DNA from: CAVZTA01 sp963778025
GTDB taxonomy: Bacteria; Chloroflexota; Limnocylindria; Limnocylindrales; CSP1-4
DNA length: 64,000 nucleotides
Direction: 5' to 3'
Assembly (NCBI GenBank): GCA_963778025.1
Contig: CAVZTA010000011.1
Location: 1 to 64,000 of the forward strand
In this document: piece after piece, positions 54,012-62,640 of the stretch
Position numbering within the stretch: the first letter of the stretch is position 1
Layout of the letters: each line of letters begins with the position of its first letter
Program-made: the position numbers and the translations under genes
The notes under the pieces: generated by a model
What the model saw: only the letters and a program-made list of their open reading frames with translations
Told to the model about the DNA's origin: nothing
The model's database searches: none

Positions 54012-55270
54012 CGATCCACCAGCGGTCCCGGATGCTCGCGGCGATGGCCGTGGATGGGCCGATGACCGCGGCGACCCAGGCGGATCTCGATGCCCACCTC
54101 GCCTCCTGCGTCGCGTGTCGCACGACCGTGCTCGCGCTCCGGCTCGACGCGGTCGCGCTGCGCGATCGAGCCCGCCTGCCGGCGCCTCTCGCGATGCGCG
54201 GCCGCGTGCTGACGGCGGCGCTCGCACGCCACGATCAGGATCGAAGGACAGGTCTCCGGCTGCTCGTCCTGGTCGCCCTCCTGGTCGGCGGGCTGGCGAC
54301 GTTCAGCCTCGCTGCCGGGCGACGGACGTCGGATCAGGTCATGCCGCCGGTCCTGGTTCCGGAGATCGGGACCGCGACGACCTTCGGGCTGTCGGCCGGC
54401 ACGCGCGGCGTCGGGTCGTGCAGCCTGCTCGTCGATACGGCGTGTGCGACGTCGACACTCGCGGCGTTCGGTGGCATCTGGACGACCACGACGGACGCGA
54501 TCGTGCGGGTCGACGACGAGGGCACGACCGTCGCCGAGATCGCGACCGCGGGCGTGCCCATCGCCCTGACGACGGATGGCTCATCGGTGTGGGCGACGAC
54601 GCGTGGTCCGAGCGCCGTTCTCCGCATCGACCCCGCCGAAGCGAGGGTCGCCGCGTCGTACGGCCTGCCCGGGTTGCCGGCCGGCATCACGGTGGCCGAT
54701 GGCCGCCTGTGGATCGCCGACGAGCAGCACGGCGTCGTCGCCATCGACCCGTCGGACGGCTCGCAGAGCCGCGACGTCCCACTCGACGGTGGGGCATGGT
54801 CGGTCACGACGACGGCGGGCGCGGTATGGGCCGCCGACCGGATGATGACGCGCCTGACGCGCATCGACCCGAGGACCGGTCGCCCCCAGGCCGTCGCGGT
54901 CGCCCTGCCGGCTCCCGAGAACGCGTGGGACTACGGCGGCGGCGTCGTCGCTGAGGGAGATCGGCTGTGGTTGCTCTCGGGCCACGAGGTCGATCGATAC
55001 GATCCCTCGGCGGGCACCCGCGCCGGGACAGTGGCCCCGATCTTCCCGCACATCGCCGCGGACGCGACGGCCGTCTGGGTCGTGGGCGGGACACAGGTCG
55101 TGCGATGGCTCGATCCCGCGTCGCTGGAGACCATCGCCGAGAAGCGGCTGCCGATGTTCGCGCCGATCGGCGGCGGCGAATGGGAGGTGTCGATGGCACT
55201 CACGCCGGAGGCGCTCTGGGTGCGGTCGGCGGGCGACGGACGACTCATCCGGATCGCGCGCGACGGCTGA
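54008..55270 (+). CDS. Zinc-finger anti-sigma factor with extracytoplasmic propeller
   Basis: 420 residues. Anti-sigma zinc finger HxxxCxxC at H30, C34, C37 (AHLASCVACRTTV), one transmembrane helix (about 83-103, LRLLVLVALLVGGLATFSLA), then an NHL/quinoprotein-like beta-propeller with repeats such as GVPIALTTDGSSVWATTRGP and AGITVADGRLWIADEQHG. This is the clearest sensor of the cluster: the finger should bind sigma 4 and the propeller should read an external signal. Intact. Confidence 0.88.
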   Translation: MTIHQRSRMLAAMAVDGPMTAATQADLDAHLASCVACRTTVLALRLDAVALRDRARLPAPLAMRGRVLTAALARHDQDRRTGLRLLVLVALLVGGLATFSLAAGRRTSDQVMPPVLVPEIGTATTFGLSAGTRGVGSCSLLVDTACATSTLAAFGGIWTTTTDAIVRVDDEGTTVAEIATAGVPIALTTDGSSVWATTRGPSAVLRIDPAEARVAASYGLPGLPAGITVADGRLWIADEQHGVVAIDPSDGSQSRDVPLDGGAWSVTTTAGAVWAADRMMTRLTRIDPRTGRPQAVAVALPAPENAWDYGGGVVAEGDRLWLLSGHEVDRYDPSAGTRAGTVAPIFPHIAADATAVWVVGGTQVVRWLDPASLETIAEKRLPMFAPIGGGEWEVSMALTPEALWVRSAGDGRLIRIARDG

Positions 55271-55283
55271 CCGAGCGCTGCGG

Positions 55284-56105
55284 TCAGCCGGCGACGATGC
55301 CCTCGCCGTGGGTGGGCGCGGGTGGGTCCCAGTGGCCCTCGCCCCAGACCTCCGGGCCGCAGAAGAACGGGCGGTCGACGGGCGCCGGGAGGCTGCCGTC
55401 AGCACGCCACGCGTCGACCGTCGTCTGGAACCAGCCGTCGATCTCGGCGAACTCCGTCCAACGGTGGAACGGCCAGCCGTTGTCGACACAGATGTGGACG
55501 AGCGAGCGCTTCGCGAACACGACGTCGGCGTAGCCCGCGGCATAGCGGTCGCTCTCGCCGTCGCCGATGAAGATGACCCGCCGGCCCGCGGCCCGGTGCG
55601 CCAGCACGCGATTGCGCTTGCAGGTGCCGCACACGAAGCACGCCGGGTGGCCGTTGGGGTACTCGATCGACGCGCCACCGTCCGCGAAGGTGGTCCGCGC
55701 CGCGGACACCGGGATCCAGCCGACACCCAGGTGCTGGAGCGCCGGGGCGATGTAGAAGCCGAAGCCGTCGGAGACGACCTCGACCGGGATGCGGAGCTCA
55801 CGCGCTCGCTCGACGAACGGCACGAACGACGGGTCGTGGGGCTGCGCGGCGGCCGTCGCATAGAGGGCGTCGGGGTCCGCGCGGAGCAGCTCCATCTCGC
55901 GGTTCATCAGCCGGCGGCTGCCGATCAGGCCGGCGTCGTACCTCGCCGCCTCCTCCTCCCACTCGCCGGTCACGTACTCGGCCATGACCCTGTCGGCGAC
56001 GTCCGTCAGCGCGATGGTCCCGTCGTAGTCGATCAGCAGGGCGAACGGCGGGTCGCCCGGCCCCAGCGGCGGCACGGCTGGACCGACGAACCGGGTCTGG
56101 GACAT
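55284..56105 (-). CDS. HAD-superfamily phosphatase (MtnX/PSP-like)
   Basis: 273 residues. HAD motifs: I FALLIDYDGTIALTDVAD (Asp nucleophile and Asp/Thr), II VEVVSDGFGF, III Lys within CGTCKRNRVLAHR, IV VIFIGDGESDRYAAGYADVV. This is the HAD-IB pattern of phosphoserine phosphatase/MtnX. A Cys pair CGTC is unusual. Substrate unknown: a methionine-salvage role is possible but no other mtn genes are nearby. Ends 13 bases from the convergent anti-sigma gene. Confidence 0.82.
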   Translation of the reverse strand: MSQTRFVGPAVPPLGPGDPPFALLIDYDGTIALTDVADRVMAEYVTGEWEEEAARYDAGLIGSRRLMNREMELLRADPDALYATAAAQPHDPSFVPFVERARELRIPVEVVSDGFGFYIAPALQHLGVGWIPVSAARTTFADGGASIEYPNGHPACFVCGTCKRNRVLAHRAAGRRVIFIGDGESDRYAAGYADVVFAKRSLVHICVDNGWPFHRWTEFAEIDGWFQTTVDAWRADGSLPAPVDRPFFCGPEVWGEGHWDPPAPTHGEGIVAG

Positions 56106-56115
56106 CGCGTGCAGC

Positions 56116-57096
56116 CTATGCGGCCGCGTCGCCCCGGCGCAGCCGGGCGAACACGCCGCCGGGCACGCCGCGCGTGATGATCACCCCGAGGATGATCACG
56201 ATGCCCCCGACGACCTGCGCCGGCCGCACGGGTTCGCCCAGGAAGATCGCCCCGAAGACCACCGCGAGTGCCGGGACGCCGTACTGGAGCACCGTCACGC
56301 GGGTCGGTCCCAGCACCAGCACGCCGCGCGAGATGAGGATGTTGGCGATGCCCGCCGCGAGCGTGCCCGAGTACAGGATCGCCGCGACGACCGCCCAGTC
56401 GATCGTGAACGGCGGCGACACCGCGGCCTGCCAGATCGCGGCCGGGACGAGCACCGCACAGCCACCGGCGACCGACCAGCCGGTGAGCTGGAGCGGCGTC
56501 ATGCGGCGCATGAGCCGGGCGGCAAGGCTCGTGTAGAACGCCCAGACCACGGCCGCGGCCAGGGTGAGGAGGTCGCCCGCGAGCGAGTCGCCGAGGGACA
56601 GGGCTCCGTCGTTGCCCGCGGTCACGACCAGCCCCACCCCCAGGAACGACACGAAGATGCCGGCGATCTTCGTCGGCGTGAGCGTGTCCGTCCCGAGCGG
56701 CACGGAGATCAGCGCCACGATCACCGGCGTCGCGGCGATGAGGAGCGCGGAATCGCCGGCGGTGATCTGGGTCAACCCGAGCGTCCAGCACGCCTGGTAG
56801 ACCGCGAACCCGAGCACGCCCAGCGCCGCCGCCTTGGCGATGTCCGGCAGCGGCATCCGGATGGTCCCCTCGCGCCACCGCAGGATCAGCAGGACCGTGG
56901 CGGCGGCGACGATGTACCGGAGGCCCGTGAACACGAGCGGCGGCACCTCGCCCAGGACCGCCTTGACGATGACGAAATTGGCGGCCCAGCACACGATGAC
57001 GAGGAGGACGCCCGCCTCGGCGATGCGGCGCTCGGTGGCGTGGTCGCGCGTGACGCGCCCGTCAGGCGCGCCTGCGGCGGAGGGACCGGTGGGCAC
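56116..57096 (-). CDS. EamA-family (DMT) transporter
   Basis: 326 residues with ten hydrophobic helices in two EamA repeats. Features: VLLVIVCWAANFVIVKAVLG, GLRYIVAAATVLLILRW, GFAVYQACWTLGLTQITAGD, and second half VVWAFYTSLAARLMRRMTPL, LQYGVPALAVVFGAIFLGEP. Exports or imports small metabolites; substrate not predictable. Lies 10 bases before the HAD gene in the same direction, so probably co-transcribed with it. Confidence 0.9.
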   Translation of the reverse strand: MPTGPSAAGAPDGRVTRDHATERRIAEAGVLLVIVCWAANFVIVKAVLGEVPPLVFTGLRYIVAAATVLLILRWREGTIRMPLPDIAKAAALGVLGFAVYQACWTLGLTQITAGDSALLIAATPVIVALISVPLGTDTLTPTKIAGIFVSFLGVGLVVTAGNDGALSLGDSLAGDLLTLAAAVVWAFYTSLAARLMRRMTPLQLTGWSVAGGCAVLVPAAIWQAAVSPPFTIDWAVVAAILYSGTLAAGIANILISRGVLVLGPTRVTVLQYGVPALAVVFGAIFLGEPVRPAQVVGGIVIILGVIITRGVPGGVFARLRRGDAAA

Positions 57097-57164
57097 CCGC
57101 GGACGATACGTCGCCGCGGATGGGCGTGCGGATCAGGCCTCGCGAGTCATCCCGCGGACGTCAC

Positions 57165-57191
57165 GACACCCGCCGGGACCCGGCGGGTGTC
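57165..57191 (-). terminator. Terminator of the ABC exporter operon
   Basis: GACACCCGCCGGG (57165-57177) and CCCGGCGGGTGTC (57179-57191) are perfect inverted repeats with almost no spacer. It lies 23 bases beyond the stop of the last small gene of the operon. Confidence 0.75.
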
Positions 57192-57213
57192 TGGGCGGCG
57201 GGGAGGTGGAGGG

Positions 57214-57369
57214 TCAGATCCCTTCCTGCTCCAGCTCGAGCGCTTCCTCGTCGTCCTCCTCGGTGAGCTTCAGCCAGACGAACAGCCCGGCCAGCACGAC
57301 CAGCGGGATCACGATGAGTGCGCCGAGCGTGATGCCCAGCGCGACGGCGACGGTCTTCAAGGCCTTCAT
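57214..57369 (-). CDS. 51-residue membrane microprotein of the ABC operon
   Basis: The ATG at 57369 follows AGGAGGAGAGAG, a very strong ribosome site. MKALKTVAVALGITLGALIV starts a single long hydrophobic helix (about 7-36), followed by an acidic tail TEEDDEEALELEQEGI. Last gene of the five-gene ABC-2 transport operon. Possible small regulatory or stabilising subunit of the transporter; no known family recognised. Confidence 0.75.
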   Translation of the reverse strand: MKALKTVAVALGITLGALIVIPLVVLAGLFVWLKLTEEDDEEALELEQEGI

Positions 57370-57394
57370 GGCTCTCTCCTCCTGTGCGGTGCGG

Positions 57395-57922
57395 TCAGCT
57401 CGGGGCGGCGGCCGCGTCCGGCGCGTTGACCGGGACGCGAAGCGACGGCCCACGGGCGACCATCTCGGCGATGTCCTCGCGGGTGAACTCGGCCAGGACG
57501 TGGTGGCTGCCAGCCTGACCGCCCATCAGCAGGCGGACGACGAACGCGCCGTCCTGCTCGAAGAAGAACACGTCCCGCGGCTTCTGCTCGTCCATGTACC
57601 GGCCGAGCACCCGGAACGCCATCTCGTAGTGGCCGACCGGGCCGGGCGGCGGCGGTGCCACCTGACCGCGTCGGGCGATCGCCTCGTCCATGAAGCGGGC
57701 GATGTCGTCGTCGAGGAAGGTCAGCGTCTCCTTCACCTGCGAGCCGAAGGATTCGGACCAGGCGCCGGACGACGCGCCGCCTGTCACGATGCCCTGGACG
57801 ATGAACCCGTCCGGCGCCTCCACGAGGAGCACGTCACGCATGCCGTGCTGGTCGAGGAACGCCCCGATCGAGCGGAAGACCTCCTCGAAGTCCTGGCGCG
57901 GGCTTCCCTCGTAGATCCGCAT
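57395..57922 (-). CDS. Internally duplicated protein of the ABC operon
   Basis: 175 residues from the ATG at 57922 (GAGGAG upstream). Two related halves: FEEVFRSIGAFLDQHGMRDV with LLVEAPDGFIVQG, and YEMAFRVLGRYMDEQKPRDV with FFFEQDGAFVVRL. The alignment covers about 35 residues without gaps. No signal peptide and no membrane helix, so probably cytoplasmic. Family not recognised. It is 46 bases downstream of the second permease gene and 25 bases upstream of the microprotein. Confidence 0.75.
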   Translation of the reverse strand: MRIYEGSPRQDFEEVFRSIGAFLDQHGMRDVLLVEAPDGFIVQGIVTGGASSGAWSESFGSQVKETLTFLDDDIARFMDEAIARRGQVAPPPPGPVGHYEMAFRVLGRYMDEQKPRDVFFFEQDGAFVVRLLMGGQAGSHHVLAEFTREDIAEMVARGPSLRVPVNAPDAAAAPS

Positions 57923-57968
57923 CCGACTCCTCGACGCTGGTCTGACCGAGCCGGCTGGACGGTCGCCC

Positions 57969-58922
57969 TCAGGACCCGGTCGTGCGGTCGAGCAGCCCCT
58001 GCTCCTTCGCGCGACGTTCGCTGATCCCGAACAGCACGGTCGCGGCGAGTGTACCGACGGCCCCGGTGAGTAGCAACGCGCCGAGGAGCACCAGGGAGGA
58101 TGGCGCTGCAGTCCCGGTGACGGCGGTCCACAGCGAGCCGGCGCCGCCGATGGACGACGGGCTGCCCGGGAACAGCGCCTCACGCACGGCCGCGACCCAC
58201 CACGTGACCGGCATCAGCCAGCCCACGAGCTGGGCCGGGTAGGGCAGGACCGCCAGCGGGAAGACGGCCCCGGTGATGAGGAACAGGGCGCCGGCCACGG
58301 CCTCGGGGTACTGCCACGACTCCTGGCGCGTCTGGAGCACGACGCCCGCGAGCAGCACTCCGAGCGCACCGACCGCGATCGTCCCGACCACCATCGAGAC
58401 CATGAACAGCGGCCAGTCGACCGCCCACGGGTCGAACGGCACGCCCAGGATGACGACGCCGAACGCGAGCGTGATCGCGGCGCCGACCGCGCCGACGGCG
58501 ATGCGGGATGCCCCGCGCCCCAGCAGCACCACCAGGAAGTCGGTGGGGCTGACGTACACGTACTTCAGCATCCGGTAGCGCTCGCGGTCATCGAGGATCG
58601 ACCAGGACATCCCGCCGATCCCGGACATCACGAACGCCCACATCGCGCTGCCCACGACCACGAACGCGCGTTGCTCGGGCGACGCGGCGCCGCCGACGAC
58701 ATCGATCATCACGACGAGCAGCAGGGCGGACGCGAGCGGCCTCGCGACCGTGTAGATGAGGAACAGGAGCGGGTCGGTCCAGTTGGCCTCGGTCTTCCAG
58801 CCGAGGATCGTGGCGGCCCGCAGGCCGCGCGCGAGATCGCCCTGCCGGCGCCCGGACGCCCGCCGCGGGTCGAAGGCGTGGCGCGCGTCCCCGGCGAGCA
58901 GGGTGCTGCGATCGGCGGTCAT
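57969..58922 (-). CDS. ABC-2 type permease subunit
   Basis: 317 residues, six hydrophobic helices. ABC-2 permease layout: LLFLIYTVARPLASALLLVV, MWAFVMSGIGGMSWSILDDR, RYRMLKYVYVSPTDFLVVLL (coupling region), GALFLITGAVFPLAVLPYPA. Pairs with the adjoining permease and ATPase genes as an exporter, possibly of a polysaccharide, lipid or drug. Starts 7 bases after the previous gene's stop. Confidence 0.88.
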   Translation of the reverse strand: MTADRSTLLAGDARHAFDPRRASGRRQGDLARGLRAATILGWKTEANWTDPLLFLIYTVARPLASALLLVVMIDVVGGAASPEQRAFVVVGSAMWAFVMSGIGGMSWSILDDRERYRMLKYVYVSPTDFLVVLLGRGASRIAVGAVGAAITLAFGVVILGVPFDPWAVDWPLFMVSMVVGTIAVGALGVLLAGVVLQTRQESWQYPEAVAGALFLITGAVFPLAVLPYPAQLVGWLMPVTWWVAAVREALFPGSPSSIGGAGSLWTAVTGTAAPSSLVLLGALLLTGAVGTLAATVLFGISERRAKEQGLLDRTTGS

Positions 58923-58929
58923 CGGTCGG

Positions 58930-59868
58930 TCACTGCCAGCGCAGCCCCAGCGTGCCCTCGCGGCGCGCCATCCGCTCGATCGTCCGGATCATCCAGCGCG
59001 CGAGCAGCACGAAGAACACGGTCATCACGGCGAGGATCAGCAGCTCGACCTCGGGCGGCGGGGTGCCGCCCATCCCGGGTGCGTCGGGGAAGGTCAGCTG
59101 GCGCATCGCGTCGAGCCCCACCGCGAACGGGATGGTGGACACCGCGACCGCCCCCAGGGCGCCCAGCCGCCCGACCGGGAAGTTCAGCCCCGAGACGAAG
59201 TACACGGGCTCGATCATCCCCTGGGTCAGGTGCCACGCCTCGCGGCCCCACATCAGGAACAGGCTCGCGAGGCACATCCCGAGCCCGTAGAGCGCCGCGA
59301 GCGTGGTCAGGAAGACGAGCGCGAGGAGCAGCCACTGCTCGACGGCGAACGTCACCCGGAAGAACAGCGTCGCGATGACGAGCACGGCAGCGGCGCGCGT
59401 GGCGCTCATGATCAGCCCGCCGATGGCCATGCCGAGGAGCACCGCCATGAGGTCCATCGGCGCGGCGAAGTACAGCTCGAGGTTGCCCTGGCTCTTCTCC
59501 CAGTACAGCTGGGCGGCCATCATCCAGACCACGTTCAGCCAGAACGCCGTCATCGCGCCGCCGATGACCGCGAACCCGACGTACGCGTCGGGCGCGTGGA
59601 GCGAGCGATAGACCAGCACGAACGCGGACGTCGTCAGGAACGGCAGCAGGATCTCGAAGAACAGCCACGACTTCTCGCGCGCCATCCCGCGGACGCGCGG
59701 ATACGCCCGGCCGATGAGCGCATGCAGGTCGTTGGCGAGGATGTCCCGCTGGGTCCACGCGGAGGCCTCGCGCGGGTCGCGGCCGCGCGCATGGGCGAAC
59801 AAGGGGTTGATCGGGCGCGGGGGATCGATCGGGCGCGGGGCGGGCGGGGTCGAGGACAGGCCGGTCAT
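58930..59868 (-). CDS. ABC-2 type permease subunit
   Basis: 312 residues, six helices. KSWLFFEILLPFLTTSAFVL, FWLNVVWMMAAQLYWEKSQG, NLELYFAAPMDLMAVLLGMA and VYFVSGLNFPVGRLGALGAV are typical of daunorubicin/NodJ-type permeases. Long N-terminal cytoplasmic tail (about 60 residues). The ATG overlaps the ATPase gene stop (4 bases). Confidence 0.88.
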   Translation of the reverse strand: MTGLSSTPPAPRPIDPPRPINPLFAHARGRDPREASAWTQRDILANDLHALIGRAYPRVRGMAREKSWLFFEILLPFLTTSAFVLVYRSLHAPDAYVGFAVIGGAMTAFWLNVVWMMAAQLYWEKSQGNLELYFAAPMDLMAVLLGMAIGGLIMSATRAAAVLVIATLFFRVTFAVEQWLLLALVFLTTLAALYGLGMCLASLFLMWGREAWHLTQGMIEPVYFVSGLNFPVGRLGALGAVAVSTIPFAVGLDAMRQLTFPDAPGMGGTPPPEVELLILAVMTVFFVLLARWMIRTIERMARREGTLGLRWQ

Positions 59869-60999
59869 CGGACGAGGGCGGGCTCGCGAGCCTCGGCGTC
59901 GTCGGCGTCGCTGGTGGCCTTGTCGTCGTGCCCGTGGTCGGGTGGCCGATCGTCGCGGTCGCTGTCGTCTTCCGGAGGGGACGCGTCGGCCTCGGCGTCG
60001 TCGAAGCCGCGACCCACGAGCGCGACGAACACATCCTCGAGCGTGGGCTCGCTCTTGCGGAGCGCAAGGATGTGGCTCCCCTGCGCGCTGAGCGCGGACA
60101 CGACCCCGCCGAGCACGCCGTCCTCGGCGAGGGCGAGGTTGAGCGCGATGGTCTGCGAGTCGGGATCGGTGTCATCGGCCGCGGTCGGGCTCGCGGAGAC
60201 CACGCCAGGGAGCCGGCCGAGGCTCGCGAGGCCGCCATCGAGCCGGTCGAGCTCGATCCGGAAGATCGACTCCCGCTGGACGCGCCGCTTCAGCTCTGCC
60301 GGCGTGCCGATGGCGAGGATGCGGCCGCGGTCGACGATGGCGATCCGTTCGCACAGCTCATCGGCCTCGGCCATGTAGTGCGTCGTCAGGAGGACCGTCC
60401 GACCGGGGACCGCGGCGCGCCAGTCGATGATGAGCTCGCGGATCTGGCGAGCCGCGGCGACGTCGAGGCCGAGCGTGGGCTCGTCGAGGAACAGGATCCA
60501 CGGGTCGTTGAGCAGCCCCCGGGCCATGTTCATCTTCTGGCGCTGGCCGGTGGACAGCGACGACACCTTCTGGCGCGCCTGCTCCTGGAGCCCGACCGCC
60601 TCGATCAGCTCGTCGACGCGCTTCCACGCGTCGCGCACGCCGAGGCCGTAGAACTGGCCGAACATCCAGAGCTGCTCGCGGACCTCGAGGATCCCGTAGC
60701 CCGACTGCTCGCCGCCCGCGACCATGTTCATGATCCGCCGGATGCGCTTCGTCTCACGCTCGACGTCGAACCCGAAGATCCGGGCGCTCCCCGAGGTGGG
60801 CGAGAGGAGCGTGGTCATGATCTTGATGAGCGTCGTCTTGCCCGCGCCGTTCGGTCCGAGCAGCCCGAAGAACTCGCCCGGTCGCGACCTCGAGGTCCAC
60901 GCCGGCGAGCGCGACGACGTCGGGCTTGCCGCGATAGACGCGGCGTACGTCGCGGACGTCGATGGCGGGCGGCTGAGCGGGCGTGCCGGAGTCGGGCAT
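59865..60999 (-). CDS. ABC-2 exporter ATP-binding subunit, one frame disruption
   Basis: From the ATG at 60999 (GGGGAG upstream): AIDVRDVRRVYRGKPDVVAL, then after a +1 step near 60885, GEFFGLLGPNGAGKTTLIKI (Walker A), VSSLSTGQRQKMNMARGLLN (signature), WILFLDEPTLGLDVAA (Walker B, D-loop), VLLTTHYMAEADELCERIAI (H-loop). Length 1,135 = 3n+1. C-terminal extension is acidic (PPEDDSDRDDRPPDHGHDD), which is unusual. First gene of the exporter operon. Confidence 0.9.
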
Positions 61000-61694
61000 G
61001 GGTCTCCCCGGAGGGGCGGCTGGGGGACGCGGAGTCTACCATCCGGGCCCGCTCCGGTGGAAGAGGGTCTTCTCACGCCGGGAAGATGGATATCGAACAC
61101 GGGGGACGCTCGCGGGGGCGGGCGCGGTCATCGCTCGTACCGGTATCGCGCCCCGCACCGGTGTGAGCGTTAGTTCCGGCGATCCGCGACCATCATCGGC
61201 GCGAACCGGCCCGCGACGGGCTCAGGAGTGGCGAGGCGCACGCTCATGTGGGTGCTGAGCGACCCCATCGACCAGCGATCCGGCCGCTGAACGGCCGCGG
61301 ATAACGCTCGCACCGCTGTCGGACTCGGGATCGCTCAGGGCGATACCGCAGTGATTCCCTGCGCACACCAGGCGAGACCCGGGTCGCTGGGCAACGCGAG
61401 CCCATGCACCCGATGCGTGCTACGACGAACCTGTGGCTCCGCGACGCCCGCAGAGGACCGCGATCGACCCTTCAGCCGTCGATCGATGCACCACATGCGG
61501 CGAACGACACCTGAGGCGGCTCGCCGAGCCGAACGCCGCCATCCCCTTCGCCGCAAGACGCACCCCATGCACGACGGCGCGCGGGCCTACGCGGCGCGCG
61601 GGCGCGAGGTCGCTCAGGCCGCCAGGCGCGCGGCCGGCAAGACGGTCATTGCGACCGCGACGGCGCGCGGCTCGCGTCGCGCGCCGAGGTGCGC
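61000..61694. other. Long intergenic region with TIR element E
   Basis: About 695 bases between the start of the ABC operon and the 3' end of psuG, both on the minus strand. Open frames across it are Arg-rich GC shadows. It holds TIR element E (61403-61573) and must hold the ABC operon promoter; no hexamers stand out. Nothing else recognised. Confidence 0.5.
61403..61573. repeat. TIR element E
   Basis: Left end CATGCACCCGATGCGTGCTA then CGACGAA (61403-61429); right end CTTCGCCGCAAGACGCACCC then CATGCACG (61546-61573). Internal core GATGCACCACATGCGGCGAA starts at 61485. No recurrent hairpin follows. Confidence 0.7.
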
Positions 61695-62640
61695 TCAGCC
61701 CGCGAGCGCGACCGCGAGCTGTCCGGCGACGAGGGCGTCGTGCTCGATGAGCGCGGTGTTGGCGCGGATCGACGCGCCCTCGGTGAGGACGGCGACCCGG
61801 GCCAGGAGCCACGGCGTCACGGCCGGCCCGGCGATGCCCGCTTCGGCCGCCTCCCGGACCGCGCGCTCCACGGCGTCGCGTGCCACGTCATCGGGGAGCG
61901 CATCCGCCTCCGGGACCGGCGTGCAGACCAGGACCCCGCTGGTGAGCCCGAGCGCCCGATGCGCCGACGATGAGTCGAGCCGCTGCCGCCACGTCCGGGA
62001 CGGCGAGCGGCGCCCGGATCCCCGAACCCCGTGCGTAGAAGCCCGGCAACTCCTCCGTGCCCACCGCCACGACCGGCACGCCGCGCGTCTCGAGATACTC
62101 GAGGGTCAGCGGCACATCGAGGATCGCCTTCGGCCCCGCGCACACCACGGCGACGGGCGTCCGACCCAGCTCCTCGAGGTCGGATGAGATATCCAGGGAC
62201 GGCCGGGGCCCACCGATCGCGCCGCGATGGACCCCGCCGATACCACCGGTCGCGAACACCCCGATCCCGGCGGCATGTGCCGCGATCATCGTCGCGGACA
62301 CCGTCGTCGCCGCGAGGCCGCCGCTCGCCAGCGCCGCGCCCAGGGATGGACGAGCCGCCTTGAGCACGGTCCCGGGAGGGGCGGTCGCGAGCCGTTCGAG
62401 GGCATCGTCGTCCAGGCCGACCTGGACGCGCCCGCCGGCGATGGCAACGGTCGCGGGCACCGCACCCGCCAGGCGGACGGCCGCTTCGGACGCCCTGGCG
62501 ACGGCCACGTTCTGCGGGTAGGGCAAGCCATGGCTGATGAGCGTCGACTCGAGCGCGACGACCGCCTGGCGGCTCGACAGCGCGTCCATCACCTCGGGCG
62601 CGATGTCGATGAGCGTCAGGACGTCCGACGTGTCGCTCAT
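61695..62640 (-). CDS. psuG: Pseudouridine-5'-phosphate glycosidase, one frame disruption
   Basis: Splits pseudouridine 5'-phosphate to uracil and ribose 5-phosphate. Motifs: VVALESTLISHGLPYPQNVA, PATVAIAGGRVQVGL, AARPSLGAALASGGLAATTV, FATGGIGGVHRGA, VVCAGPKAILDVPLTLEYLE and RGVPVVAVGTEELPGFYARG. After a +1 step near 61965: HRALGLTSGVLVCTPVPEAD and ASIRANTALIEHDALVAGQL. Length 946 = 3n+1. Overlaps the kinase gene by 4 bases; the pair forms the standard pseudouridine catabolic unit. Confidence 0.93.

Noticed and set aside
58756..60378. 540-codon open frame opposite the ABC operon
   Set aside because: Arg/His/Glu-rich, no motifs, fully antisense to the permease and ATPase genes.
61351..62187. 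278-codon plus-strand frame across TIR element E
   Set aside because: Arg/Ala-rich, no ribosome site, and its second half is antisense to psuG.
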